From the NCBI GenBank assembly GCA_903928055.1, contig CAIYPG010000113.1, forward strand, positions 1-64,000: 64,000 nucleotides of DNA, given 5' to 3'. Of the stretch, positions 54,521 through 63,243 are shown in pieces (the first letter of the stretch is position 1; each line of letters begins with the position of its first letter). A model generated the notes under the pieces. It had not been told where the DNA came from, searched no databases, and worked only from the letters and a program-made list of their open reading frames with translations. The position numbers and the translations under genes are program-made. Origin of the DNA: an uncultured beta proteobacterium. Its GTDB lineage: Bacteria > Pseudomonadota > Gammaproteobacteria > Burkholderiales > SG8-39.

Positions 54521-54594
54521 GACGTCTCCTCCGCTGTTTTGTGTTTATTGGAGGATATTAGAACCGATTTTCAAAAGGCACTGAAATTCGTACT

Positions 54595-54673
54595 GTCATT
54601 CCGAGGCTGAAAGCCGGGGAATCCGCCTTTAATGCCGGTCCAGAAGCAGGTTCCCCGCTCTGCCCGGAATGAC
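54595..54673. repeat. REP-like palindrome overlapping a gene end
   Basis: Outer arms GTCATTCCG (54595-54603) and CGGAATGAC (54665-54673) enclose inner arms CGGGGAA (54615-54621) and TTCCCCG (54651-54657). This is the GTCATTCCG...GGGGAATC form of dispersed palindrome common in proteobacteria. Its right half lies inside the coding frame that ends at 54629. Confidence 0.82.
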
Positions 54674-54985
54674 ATGGCCCGGGCTGCCATCATCTCCAAT
54701 CAAAGTGGCCCGCAGACGATCAACCAGTTCCATCTCGGCATCGTCATCGCTGCGCGGATAGTTCTTCAGCAATGCCCGCAGCGTCGGGGCGGAGGGTGGC
54801 GCGGCTTCGCGCACGCGCCTGAGCTGTTCCATTGCATGAGTCCGTTGCTCGATCAGCTTGGGGATCTGGTCATCGCAATGCGCGATTGGCGTCGGGTAGT
54901 GGCGCACTTCATCGAACAATTCCTGATAGCGGCGCGCGAGGTGCGCTTCCAGCGCCGACCAGAGGCGATCGATGTCGGTGGACAT
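54629..54985 (-). CDS. Small hypothetical protein with repeat-derived C terminus
   Basis: A 118-residue protein of no recognised family. The N-terminal 85 residues are helical and polar (LWSALEAHLARRYQELFDEVRHYPTP; QIPKLIEQRTHAMEQLRRVRE). Start codon and the stop of the D-2-hydroxyacid dehydrogenase overlap (ATGA at 54982-54985 region), so translation is coupled. The last 15 or so residues, HVIPGRAGNLLLDRH, are encoded by the REP-like palindrome and so probably replace an older, earlier end of the gene. Confidence 0.7.
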   Translation of the reverse strand: MSTDIDRLWSALEAHLARRYQELFDEVRHYPTPIAHCDDQIPKLIEQRTHAMEQLRRVREAAPPSAPTLRALLKNYPRSDDDAEMELVDRLRATLIGDDGSPGHVIPGRAGNLLLDRH

Positions 54986-55977
54986 CAGCCCTGCTTTCCC
55001 TTGAGCACGGCGAACACGTCCGGATTGATCACATTTGTCGGTTTGCCGGCCGCATAGGCGAGGATCTGGTCGAAGATGTCCGAGAACTGCAGTTCGTATT
55101 CATCGCGCGTCACATAGCCGATGTGCGGCGTGCACACGACATTGGGCAGGTTGAGCAGGGGGTGGGTCTTGTCGACCAGCGGTTCGGACTCGTACACGTC
55201 CACGCCCGCAAGCCCGGGGCGTCCGGCGCGCAGCGCATCGACGAGCGCGCCCGGGGCGACGAGGCCGGCGCGGCTGGTGTTCACCAGCATGGCGGTGGGC
55301 TTCATGCGCGCCAGGTCTTCGGCGGCGACGATGCCGCGCGTGGCCGGCACCAGGCGCATGTGCAGCGAGATGACATCGCTCTGTTCGAAAAAGGTCTTCT
55401 TGTCCGGAGCAGTGGCGTAGCCGTCGACGCGCGCCTTCTCGCGCGAGGCCTCGCGCGCCCACACCAGTATGTTCATGCCGAAGGCGCGGCCCACGTCGGC
55501 GACCGCGCCACCGATGCGCCCGTAGCCGAAGATGCCCAGCGTCTTGTGGCGCAGCGTGTCGCCCATCCCGGATTGCCAGCGGCCTTCCTGCAGCGAGCGC
55601 ATCTGCTGCGGCAGGCGGCGCGCCGCGGCGAGGATCAGCGCCCAGGTGTGTTCGGCGGTGGCATAGGAGGGGACGCCGGCATGCTGTTCGGAGGAGAGGA
55701 TGACGCCGCGTTGCGTGCACACATCGAGGTCGATGTGCGGCCACACGCTGCGCTGGCTGATCAGGCGCAGTTTCGGCAGGCGCTCGAGCAGCGGGCCGCG
55801 GATCTGCGTGCGCTCGCGGATCAGCACCAGCGCCTCGGTGTCGGCGAGGCGCGCCGCCAGCGCATCGGTGTCCTGCACATGGTCGTTCCACACCGTGACC
55901 TCGTGGCCCTTCAGCTTGGCGAAGCAGGGCAGGGTGCGGATGGTGTCGAAGTAGTCGTCAAGGATGGTGATTTTCAT
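54985..55977 (-). CDS. D-isomer 2-hydroxyacid dehydrogenase
   Basis: A 330-residue NAD-dependent dehydrogenase of the phosphoglycerate/glycerate dehydrogenase family. The nucleotide motif is [20 protein letters not shown]; the catalytic Arg is in NTSRAGLV, the Glu in VDVYESEPL, and the His in [22 protein letters not shown] precedes the ATG. It is divergent from the LysR-type gene across a 148-base gap that carries a LysR-box-like palindrome, so it is a likely regulatory target. Reduces a 2-oxoacid or oxidises a D-2-hydroxyacid. Confidence 0.93.
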   Translation of the reverse strand: MKITILDDYFDTIRTLPCFAKLKGHEVTVWNDHVQDTDALAARLADTEALVLIRERTQIRGPLLERLPKLRLISQRSVWPHIDLDVCTQRGVILSSEQHAGVPSYATAEHTWALILAAARRLPQQMRSLQEGRWQSGMGDTLRHKTLGIFGYGRIGGAVADVGRAFGMNILVWAREASREKARVDGYATAPDKKTFFEQSDVISLHMRLVPATRGIVAAEDLARMKPTAMLVNTSRAGLVAPGALVDALRAGRPGLAGVDVYESEPLVDKTHPLLNLPNVVCTPHIGYVTRDEYELQFSDIFDQILAYAAGKPTNVINPDVFAVLKGKQG

Positions 55978-55989
55978 GCGGTTCGCTCT

Positions 55990-56011
55990 CGTGAATTGGC
56001 TCGTGAATTGG
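55990..56011. repeat. Direct repeat in the dehydrogenase/LysR divergent region
   Basis: CGTGAATTGG occurs at 55990-55999 and again at 56002-56011, a 12-base period, just upstream of the dehydrogenase start. A partial third unit (TTCGTAAAG) follows. It may be an extra activator contact site. Confidence 0.5.
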
Positions 56012-56086
56012 TTCGTAAAGCGGCGTCCATGGACGCATTGTGCAAAGTTGCGCCCGTCTCGTAAAATGAATTTATTGCCGTCATTG

Positions 56087-56101
56087 ATGAGATTTTCTCA
56101 T
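56087..56101. promoter_or_regulatory. LysR-box-like palindrome
   Basis: ATGAGATTTTCTCAT is a perfect 15-base palindrome with a three-base centre, and within it TGAGATTTTCTCA satisfies the T-N11-A rule for LysR-type regulators. It lies 25 bases before the LysR start and 110 bases before the divergent dehydrogenase start, suited to autoregulation and target control. Confidence 0.6.
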
Positions 56102-56125
56102 GGACGACCGGGCGGGGAGCGGGGC

Positions 56126-57025
56126 ATGAAAATCGACATGCTGGGCGTGCAGGCCTTTGTTGCCGTGGCCGACCACGGCGGCTTCGGCCGCGCCGCCGAT
56201 GTGCTCAACATCACCCAGACGGCGCTGAGCCGCCGCCTGCAGACGCTGGAGGGCTTCCTTGGCGTGAAGCTGGTGGAGCGCACCACGCGTTCGGTGGCGC
56301 TGACCGGCATCGGCGAGAACTTCCTGCCGCAGGCGCGCCGCCTGATGACCGACCTGTCCGCGGCGCTCGTGGAAATCCGCGAAACCGGCAAGGCCCTGCG
56401 CGGTGACGTCACGATGGCCTGTGTGCCCACGGTGGGCGTGCAATACCTGCCGCGTATCCTGCAGGATTACTGCGCGCGTTTCCCCGACAACCGCATCCGT
56501 GTGCTCGACCACGCCTCGTCCGGTGTGGAGCAGGTGGTACTGCGGCGCGAAGCCGAATTCGGCATCAACATCGCGGGCCGCTACCATCCGGAACTGGAGA
56601 GCACGCCCTTGCTGCAGGACCGTTTCGTCGCGGTGTGTCGCGAAGACCATGCGCTGGCCGGACGCAAACGGCTGCCGTGGCGGCAACTCAAACCGCACCG
56701 GATTATTTTTCCGGGCTCCGACAGCAGCAACCGGCCATTGCTGGACATGGCCTTTGGCAATGCGGCGGCAACGGGTGCTGCGTTGCAGCCGATCTATGAG
56801 GTGCAGCGCAGTTCGACGGCGGTGGGACTGGTGGCGCAGGGCCTCGGCGTGGCCGTGGTGCCGAGCCTCGCGATCCAGCGCGGTGCGTATCCCCGCCTGC
56901 GCGTGCTTGCGCTGACCGATCCGGTGGTGACCCGCACGTTCGTTCTGCTGTTGCGCAAGAGCGCGCACCTGTCGCCGGCGGCGCAGGCGTTGTATGACAT
57001 CATCCTCAGGCAGGCGATGGGATGA
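56126..57025 (+). CDS. LysR-type transcriptional regulator
   Basis: A 299-residue LysR regulator. The winged helix-turn-helix reads FVAVADHGGFGRAADVLNIT and QTALSRRLQTLEGFLGVKLV, ending in the usual RTTRSVALT. The effector domain has GDVTMACVPTVGVQYLP and a C-terminal VGLVAQGLGVAVVPSLAI. The start at 56126 after GGGGAGCGGGGC fits the family; longer frames add an unlikely tail. It is divergent from the D-2-hydroxyacid dehydrogenase and 45 bases before a PrpD-family gene, either or both of which it may control. Confidence 0.93.
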   Translation: MKIDMLGVQAFVAVADHGGFGRAADVLNITQTALSRRLQTLEGFLGVKLVERTTRSVALTGIGENFLPQARRLMTDLSAALVEIRETGKALRGDVTMACVPTVGVQYLPRILQDYCARFPDNRIRVLDHASSGVEQVVLRREAEFGINIAGRYHPELESTPLLQDRFVAVCREDHALAGRKRLPWRQLKPHRIIFPGSDSSNRPLLDMAFGNAAATGAALQPIYEVQRSSTAVGLVAQGLGVAVVPSLAIQRGAYPRLRVLALTDPVVTRTFVLLLRKSAHLSPAAQALYDIILRQAMG

Positions 57026-57070
57026 TGCGCGGGTGATTGTTGATCAAATCAATTTGCAAAGAGGTTTCAT

Positions 57071-58420
57071 ATGACCGTTGCGGGCGAACTTGCCGTTTTT
57101 CTCACGGGGCGTGCCCACGTCGATCTGCCGCCGCGCGCAATGGAGTATGCGGCCATGCTGGTATCCAGCACCATTGCCAGCGCGGCGCTCGGTTCCACGC
57201 TTGAATCCGCAAAAATCATGCGGACGCTGGAACAGCAGCGTGGCGGCGTGGCCGAGGCGACCGTGTGGTTCGGCGATGCGCCCAAGCTGCCAGTTGCGGC
57301 CGCCGCGCGCATCAACGCCCTGATGAGCGACGCCGCAGCCTCCGACGACAGCGATCTTCGCAATATTGTCCACCCGGGCACCACCCTCGCTGCGACTGCG
57401 CTGGCGGTGGCTGAAAAAACCGGCTCCAGCGGACAGGCAATCCTCGCTGCCATCGTCCTCGGTTACGAGGCTGCCGGTCGCATCAATAGCGGAGTCATTC
57501 CTGGTCTGCGCCAGAAGGGCTTCCATGGCTGCGTCATTGCCATATTTGGCGGTGCAGTGGCAGCCGGACGTCTGATGAAGCTGGATGCCGCACAAATGAC
57601 GCACGCCCTCGCGCTGGCGGCCACTTCCATCGGCGGCATCATGGCGGCGGCCAATACCAGCACTTCGCGTGAGTACCATGCGGGGTTGGCCGCCATGCTG
57701 GGCATCAATGCCGCCCAGGCTGCGGCCCTGGGCTTTGCCGGCAGGGAGGACATCTTCGAGGCGCGCGCCGGTTTTTTCCAGGTGTTCGGTCAGTCGGAGG
57801 ACATCAGCCATGTCACCGCCGGGTTCGGCCAGCGATGGGAGATTCTCAACGAGATGGCGATCAAGCTCGTCCCGGGTGGGCACCCCTATCATGCCCTTGC
57901 GGAGGCGGCGGCGAACGCCGCGCGTGAGGGCAATGTCGATCCGGCCAAGGTCGATGCCATCATCATGTCGCAGCCCGGGGTGCGCAAGCTGGATGGCCCG
58001 CGTCATCCCACCGACCTAATTGGCATTGCCCACAGCCCGGCCTACTTTCTTGCGACCGGCGTGGCCGACCGTGACTTCTCCTGGGCGCACGCCTCGGATG
58101 AAAAAATTGTCAACCCGGTGATGCGCCGGCTGCTGGACAAGGTGGAAGTCGGCCCGCCTCCCACCGAGAACCTGGAGCGTTACAAGCGCGGGGTCACTGT
58201 GACCATCCGGACCAGTGATGGCAAGAGTTATTCGAATACCGTGTATGCGCCCAGGGGCTCTGCTGTCCTCGGCATCGATTGGGCCGACGTGGAGGGCAAG
58301 TACCGCGCGCTGACGCCCTTTGCGAAAATGTCGCCGCAGAACGTCGAAGCCAGTGCCAGGCTGATCCGTAACCTGTACCGCCTGGACCGTGTAGATGACC
58401 TTGCAGTCCTGCTGCTTTAG
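57071..58420 (+). CDS. MmgE/PrpD family protein
   Basis: A 449-residue member of the MmgE/PrpD family, which includes 2-methylcitrate dehydratase, cis-aconitate decarboxylase and iminodisuccinate epimerase. Characteristic parts are HPGTTLAATALAVAEKTG, AIVLGYEAAGRI, GFHGCVIAIFGGAVAAGRL and KLVPGGHPYHALAEAA. AAAGAGGTTTCAT precedes the ATG. The adjacent LysR gene is co-directional. No methylcitrate cycle genes are nearby, so methylcitrate dehydratase is not specifically supported. Confidence 0.9.
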   Translation: MTVAGELAVFLTGRAHVDLPPRAMEYAAMLVSSTIASAALGSTLESAKIMRTLEQQRGGVAEATVWFGDAPKLPVAAAARINALMSDAAASDDSDLRNIVHPGTTLAATALAVAEKTGSSGQAILAAIVLGYEAAGRINSGVIPGLRQKGFHGCVIAIFGGAVAAGRLMKLDAAQMTHALALAATSIGGIMAAANTSTSREYHAGLAAMLGINAAQAAALGFAGREDIFEARAGFFQVFGQSEDISHVTAGFGQRWEILNEMAIKLVPGGHPYHALAEAAANAAREGNVDPAKVDAIIMSQPGVRKLDGPRHPTDLIGIAHSPAYFLATGVADRDFSWAHASDEKIVNPVMRRLLDKVEVGPPPTENLERYKRGVTVTIRTSDGKSYSNTVYAPRGSAVLGIDWADVEGKYRALTPFAKMSPQNVEASARLIRNLYRLDRVDDLAVLLL

Positions 58421-58434
58421 TGCCGACGGCGCAG

Positions 58435-59793
58435 CTAGGCCGCGGCGCGGCCTACGTCACCCGCGTCGGGCAATACGCCGATGCGCCAGCACTGCGCCAG
58501 CAGTCCGGCGATCCTGTCTTCATCCATGCCGCCGCGCGCGAGATTGGTGAACTTGGTGTTCAGGTCATGGTCGCCCATGGGATTGTCGGCGCTGCCAATG
58601 CCGTGATCGACGCGGCAGTGCAGTTGCCTGCCATCCTGCAGGTGGACGGTGACATCGGCGGCATCCGGCGCGATGGAGGCGCAGGCGGTGGCGCTGACGC
58701 GGTCGCGCAGCGCCACAATCTCCGGGGAGCGAACGCGTGCGGTCTCCGCCTGTGCGATGCCGGCTGCGCCATCCACCAGGGATACCGCCACCCAGTGCTG
58801 GATGCTCGTCTTGCACTGAACGCCTTCGGCTGGCTGCGGCCGGTCGGCGAGCGTGACGGCGGCGTGATGGGCCTTCACCTCCACGCGCGCCACGGTGCGA
58901 TAGTCGATGGCGTGCCTGGCACGAAGTTCCAGGCAGGCGTCGATGATGGGGTGGACGACGATGCCGCAGGGATAGGGCTTGTAGGTGTTGCGCATGACTT
59001 CGTAGCTTGAGCCCAGCGCGTCGGTGATCGCAGCGGGATTGGACCTGTCCGAATAGAGGTGGAGGAAGCCGCGGTCGCCTTCGATAGGGTGGGCAGTGCT
59101 GGTGTAGCCGTGCTGCGCCATGAGCGCTGCGCGCAGGCCGGTGTGGCCGGCGTGCGCCGGTACCAGCGTGCTGCACATGCTGCCGTGAATGGCCCTGAAG
59201 CCGGAGGCCTCGCAGCAGGCGATGCCACCCGCCCACACCATCTGCTCCGGGCTCAGCCCAAGCAGTTTTCCCGCGGCGAACGCGGCGCCCACGCCGCCGG
59301 TGAGGCCGGTGAGATACCAGCCGATGTCGCATTTGGCCGGCGGTACCACGATGGCGCGCGCCAGCCGCGACTGGATCTCAATGCCCAGCACCAGCGCCAG
59401 CAGGAAATCTTCGCCCTTCACCGGCCGGCGCTCAGCCAGCGCCATGATGCAAGCGGCGATCGGACCGGCCGGGTGCAGCACCATGTCGGCATGGGTGTCG
59501 TCAAAGGCATGCGCGCCCGAGCTGATGCAATTGAGAAGCGATGCGGTGAGGACGTCGACCCTGCGCCCTGCGCCGATCAGGGTGGCTTCGGGTTTGCCGG
59601 AGAACTCGCACAGCGCGGCGGCAGCGGCGCGCGCGCTGGGATCGAGTGCGCCGCCGAGGGCGCAGCCCATCCAGTTCACGAACGAGCGCGTGGCTTCGTG
59701 GCGCACTTCGGCGGGAAGGTCGGCCGCGCGCGCGTTGCTGACATACTCCGCCAGGCGCCAGGCCAGGGTGGTCTTCGGTGCGGCGGCGGACAT
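58435..59793 (-). CDS. MmgE/PrpD family protein (convergent, divergent in sequence)
   Basis: A 452-residue MmgE/PrpD protein, convergent with the previous gene with only 14 bases between stops. Segments include FVNWMGCALGGALDPSARAA, SSGAHAFDDTHAD, LALVLGIEIQSRLARAI and YKPYPCGIVVHPIIDACLE. The last holds the cysteine-proline loop found in most family members, whereas the partner has LVPGGHPYH there, so the two come from different branches rather than a recent duplication. AAAGGAAATTCGTAC precedes the start. Confidence 0.9.
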   Translation of the reverse strand: MSAAAPKTTLAWRLAEYVSNARAADLPAEVRHEATRSFVNWMGCALGGALDPSARAAAAALCEFSGKPEATLIGAGRRVDVLTASLLNCISSGAHAFDDTHADMVLHPAGPIAACIMALAERRPVKGEDFLLALVLGIEIQSRLARAIVVPPAKCDIGWYLTGLTGGVGAAFAAGKLLGLSPEQMVWAGGIACCEASGFRAIHGSMCSTLVPAHAGHTGLRAALMAQHGYTSTAHPIEGDRGFLHLYSDRSNPAAITDALGSSYEVMRNTYKPYPCGIVVHPIIDACLELRARHAIDYRTVARVEVKAHHAAVTLADRPQPAEGVQCKTSIQHWVAVSLVDGAAGIAQAETARVRSPEIVALRDRVSATACASIAPDAADVTVHLQDGRQLHCRVDHGIGSADNPMGDHDLNTKFTNLARGGMDEDRIAGLLAQCWRIGVLPDAGDVGRAAA

Positions 59794-59876
59794 GTACGAA
59801 TTTCCTTTCAGAGCGTCTGTAGCGGGAGTGCGCGCGCGTAACGCGTAAAATGCGATGCGGTCGCTGCGGAAAATTG

Positions 59877-59973
59877 ATTCTTGTGTTGCTTTGGGGTAGT
59901 GTCAAGCTCACAAGAATGGCTCGACACGGCGCCGTCCGATTCAAACTACTTAGCGATTCGACCCGGTCGAGTC
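59877..59973. promoter_or_regulatory. Inverted repeats upstream of the Bug-NMO-Bug-ACAD run
   Basis: Two palindromic elements lie before the Bug gene: ATTCTTGTG (59877-59885) with CACAAGAAT (59909-59917), perfect over 9 bp around 23 bases, and the near-palindrome GATTCGACCCGGTCGAGTC (59955-59973). Both are candidate operators in the divergent region with the PrpD gene; no regulator is adjacent. Confidence 0.45.
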
Positions 59974-60044
59974 ATGATAGCAGCGACGTGCGGCGCAGTT
60001 CATCACACGATGCGCGATGTCCGTCGACAAGGAGGATTCGGTCC

Positions 60045-61028
60045 ATGAAGGTCACCACCATGAATTGGGTGCGCGTGCTGGTTGCGGCATTGCTTTTTGC
60101 CGGCACGTCGGCGATGCAGGTCGCGCGGGCCCAGGCGTTCCCGGCCAGGCCGGTGCACCTGATCGTGCCGTACGCGCCTGGCGCCGGCGCCGATCTGATG
60201 GCGCGCGTTGCAGCCATCAAGCTGGGTGAAAACCTGAAGCAGGCCGTGGTCGTCGACGCCAAGCCCGGTGGCGACACCATGATCGGCACGCGCGCCGCGT
60301 TGCTGGCGCCGGCTGATGGCTACACGCTGTTGCTTTCCACGACCACCACTGCCATTGCACCAATGGTGTACAAGGATCCCGGTTACAGCTTCGAAGCGCT
60401 GGAGCTGATCATGCCGTTGTCCTTTGATGGTTTTATCCTGTCGGTGAATTCCGGTATGCCGGCAAAGAACCTGGGCGAGTTCGTGGCGCATGTGCGTGCC
60501 AATCCGGGCAAGCTGAACCAAGGGTCGCTGGGCAGTGCCGGGCCGATCGCGCTCATCACCGACCGCTTTCGCGCCGAAGCCGGCCTGAGCATGGAGAAAA
60601 TCAACTATTCCGGTTCCGGTCCCGCGCTCAAGGACCTCGCCGGCGGCGCCATTGATGTGATCGTCGCAGGTCCCGTGGGGACCATGCCGCTGGTGAAAAG
60701 CGGGCACATCCGCGCGCTGGCCTACACCGCTGCCGAACGCAATCCCATCGCCCCCGAGGTGCCGACGTTCAAGGAACTGGGCTGGCCCAATATCGTGGGT
60801 GGAGTGTGGTACGGCATCACTGTAGTGGCCAAGACGCCTGACGCCATCAAGCAGCGGCTGGTGCGCGAGGCAGCGAGCGTGCGCGCCAGCGCTGATTTCA
60901 AAGACAAGCTCATGGAACAGGGTTCCACGCCCTGGCCTGGAACGCTGCAGGACTTCACCACCTTCGTCCGCGCCGACACGCTGCTGTGGGCCGCCGACAT
61001 CAAGCGCGGCAACGTCAAGGCGGATTGA
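60045..61028 (+). CDS. Bug-family periplasmic solute receptor
   Basis: A 327-residue TctC-type receptor. Start at 60045 after AAGGAGGATTCGGTCC; the signal peptide ends near ARAQ. The mature part has FPARPVHLIVPYAPGAGADLMAR, with Gly-Ala-Gly in place of the usual Gly-Gly, and DAKPGGDTMIGT, ADGYTLLLS and NYSGSGPALKDLAGG. First of a co-directional set with nitronate monooxygenase, a second Bug gene and an acyl-CoA dehydrogenase. Confidence 0.93.
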   Translation: MKVTTMNWVRVLVAALLFAGTSAMQVARAQAFPARPVHLIVPYAPGAGADLMARVAAIKLGENLKQAVVVDAKPGGDTMIGTRAALLAPADGYTLLLSTTTTAIAPMVYKDPGYSFEALELIMPLSFDGFILSVNSGMPAKNLGEFVAHVRANPGKLNQGSLGSAGPIALITDRFRAEAGLSMEKINYSGSGPALKDLAGGAIDVIVAGPVGTMPLVKSGHIRALAYTAAERNPIAPEVPTFKELGWPNIVGGVWYGITVVAKTPDAIKQRLVREAASVRASADFKDKLMEQGSTPWPGTLQDFTTFVRADTLLWAADIKRGNVKAD

Positions 61029-61120
61029 CCGGTGCCCGCTTGGGCCGCCCGGGTTGGATTGTGTGCCTCCGGCGTTGCAGGACAACGGCGTAAACCCGCC
61101 AGATAATTTGGAGTTCGTTC

Positions 61121-62167
61121 ATGTTCCGTAACCGTGTGACCGATGTTCTCGGCATTCAGTACCCCATACTCGAAGGCGGCATGGCGATTGCCGGCAACGG
61201 CGAACTGGCCGCAGCGGTGTCCAACGGCGGCGGACTGGGGGTGGTGTCGGCGAACCCGGGCTGGTCGCCGATGACCGAGCGCATCGAGAACGTCCGCCGC
61301 CACATCCGGCGTGCGCGCGAGCTGACCAAAAAACCGGTGGGCGCCAATGTGCCGCTGTTTTTTCTGGACAACTTTGCCGACCATCAAGTGTCCATGCTGA
61401 TAGAGGAGAAGGTCGATGTCGTCATCACCTCCGGCGGCAGCCCCAAGATACTTACCGGCACCCTAAAAAGGGCCGGCATCAAGATGATCCACGTGGTCAG
61501 CAATGTGAAGCAGGCCATTGCCGCGCAGGCGGCCGGCGTGGATATCGTGGTGTGCGAAGGCTATGAAGCCGGCGGCATTGAGGGCGCCGACGAGCTCACC
61601 ACCATGGTGCTCACCCCGCTGGTGGTCGACGCGGTGGATATCCCTGTGGTTGCTGCGGGCGGCATTGCTGACGGCCGCGGCTTCATGGCGGCAATGGCGC
61701 TGGGCGCGGAAGGCGTGCAGATGGGCACGGCCTTTCTGGCCGCCAGCGAATGCCATGTGCACCAGCGCTTCAAGGAGGCCATCGTCAAATCCGAAGACGC
61801 CGCGACCGTGATGACACAACGCATACTGGGCCGCCTGTCGCGCGTGCTCAAGACCGAGTTCACCAAGAAGATGTACGACATGGATCGCCGTCATGCCATC
61901 GATGAACTGAAGGAACTGATCGCCTCGGTGCCGCCGTCCATCATCGGCTCCAATCCCTCGCCCACCATCAATGGCCAGTACCGCGTGCAAATGCTCGGCG
62001 ACCTGGAGAATGGCGACGGCGCTGCCGGCCAGAGCGCGGCCCTGGTGCGCCGGATCAAGAGCGCCGCGGAGGTGATCGCTGATGTGATCACCGAGGCTGA
62101 GGCGATCTCGCGCAGATGGGGCGAGCAGGCCTCGGCGAAACCGGCCAATGCACGCAACGCCGCCTGA
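61121..62167 (+). CDS. Nitronate monooxygenase (2-nitropropane dioxygenase family)
   Basis: A 348-residue FMN enzyme. Family features are GIQYPILEGGMAIAGNGELA at the N terminus, SNGGGLGVVSA, VVCEGYEAGGIEG and IPVVAAGGIADGRGFMAAMA followed by GVQMGTAFLAASE for phosphate binding. Members oxidise nitroalkanes/nitronates, and some relatives act as enoyl reductases or quinone reductases, so the activity is not settled. TTGGAGTTCGTTC precedes the ATG. Located 92 bases after the Bug gene and 96 before the next, so one transcript is likely. Confidence 0.9.
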   Translation: MFRNRVTDVLGIQYPILEGGMAIAGNGELAAAVSNGGGLGVVSANPGWSPMTERIENVRRHIRRARELTKKPVGANVPLFFLDNFADHQVSMLIEEKVDVVITSGGSPKILTGTLKRAGIKMIHVVSNVKQAIAAQAAGVDIVVCEGYEAGGIEGADELTTMVLTPLVVDAVDIPVVAAGGIADGRGFMAAMALGAEGVQMGTAFLAASECHVHQRFKEAIVKSEDAATVMTQRILGRLSRVLKTEFTKKMYDMDRRHAIDELKELIASVPPSIIGSNPSPTINGQYRVQMLGDLENGDGAAGQSAALVRRIKSAAEVIADVITEAEAISRRWGEQASAKPANARNAA

Positions 62168-62263
62168 ATGCATCAGCAACCGCCGGTGCGAAACAGCGAA
62201 GTCGGGAAAACCGGATGGCGGGCGCCGCAGCGGCACCGGCAGCCGTCAATGAAGAGGATCAAC

Positions 62264-63220
62264 ATGCGTTCCATACTGATTGCGTTGACATTGGCATTGA
62301 CTGCGCCGCTGGCCCAGGCACAGGATTATCCGGTGAAGCCGATACGTTTCATCGTGGGCTATGCGGCCGGGGGGGCCACCGACATCGGTGCGCGCCTGGT
62401 GGGCGAAGGCTGGCAGAAGAGTTTCGGCCAGCCGGTACTGGTGGAAAACAGGCCGGGTGCGAGCGGCATGCTGGCGGCGGACTTCGTCTCCAGGGCGGTG
62501 CCCGACGGCTACACGCTGATGATGGGCACGGGCGGCACGCTTACCATCGCCGTCCACCTGAGCAAGGCCAATTTCGATCCGCTCAAGGACTTCATTCCCA
62601 TCGCGCCCTTCGCCCTCAATGACGCAGCGCTTATCGTCAATGTCAATTTCCCGGCAAAGAACCTGCAGGAGCTGGTCGAGGTGGTGAAAAAATCACCGGG
62701 CAGGTATTCCTTCGGATCGTCCGGCCTGGGCGGCCCCACGCATCTGGGCGGGGAACTGCTCAAGATCAGGGCCGGCATCGATATTCAGCACGTGCCCTAC
62801 AAGGGTGATGCCCAGGCGCTGGCCGATATTCTGGGCGGCAATCTGCCCATGATGATGGTGTCGGTGCCATCGGCTGCTCAGCAGATGAAATCCGGTGCGG
62901 TGCGCGCCATCGCCCTGCTGAGCGCCAAACGCTCTCCGGATTTTCCTGATTTGCCGACGGTGGCCGAATCGGGTTACCCGGGCTATGCGGTGAACCAGTG
63001 GGTGGCGCCCATCGCGCCTGCCGGCGTGTCGCAGACCATCATCCTCAAGCTCAACGCGGTGGTGCAGCAGGTGGCGCGCGACCCCGAGGTGATGAGGAAA
63101 ATGGCGGCCATGGGGAGCCGCGCCGAAGCCGGCCCGCCCGAGGAACTGGGCAGGGTGATACGCGAAGACTATGCGCGCTGGGGCGAGATTATCCGCACCG
63201 CCGGCATCAAGCCCGAGTAG
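62264..63220 (+). CDS. Bug-family periplasmic solute receptor
   Basis: A 318-residue TctC-type receptor. The start at 62264 follows AAGAGGATCAAC and gives a compact signal peptide (cleavage near AQAQ); an ATG at 62249 adds five residues. The mature part has YPVKPIRFIVGYAAGGATDIGAR, NRPGASGMLAADFV, PDGYTLMM and PYKGDAQALADILGG. Co-directional with nitronate monooxygenase and the acyl-CoA dehydrogenase. Confidence 0.94.
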   Translation: MRSILIALTLALTAPLAQAQDYPVKPIRFIVGYAAGGATDIGARLVGEGWQKSFGQPVLVENRPGASGMLAADFVSRAVPDGYTLMMGTGGTLTIAVHLSKANFDPLKDFIPIAPFALNDAALIVNVNFPAKNLQELVEVVKKSPGRYSFGSSGLGGPTHLGGELLKIRAGIDIQHVPYKGDAQALADILGGNLPMMMVSVPSAAQQMKSGAVRAIALLSAKRSPDFPDLPTVAESGYPGYAVNQWVAPIAPAGVSQTIILKLNAVVQQVARDPEVMRKMAAMGSRAEAGPPEELGRVIREDYARWGEIIRTAGIKPE

Positions 63221-63243
63221 ACATCCGAACCGAGGTGCGGTGA

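Noticed and set aside
57071-59793. Methylcitrate cycle locus
   Set aside because: No prpB, prpC or acnD-like genes are nearby, so the PrpD-family genes cannot be assigned to it.
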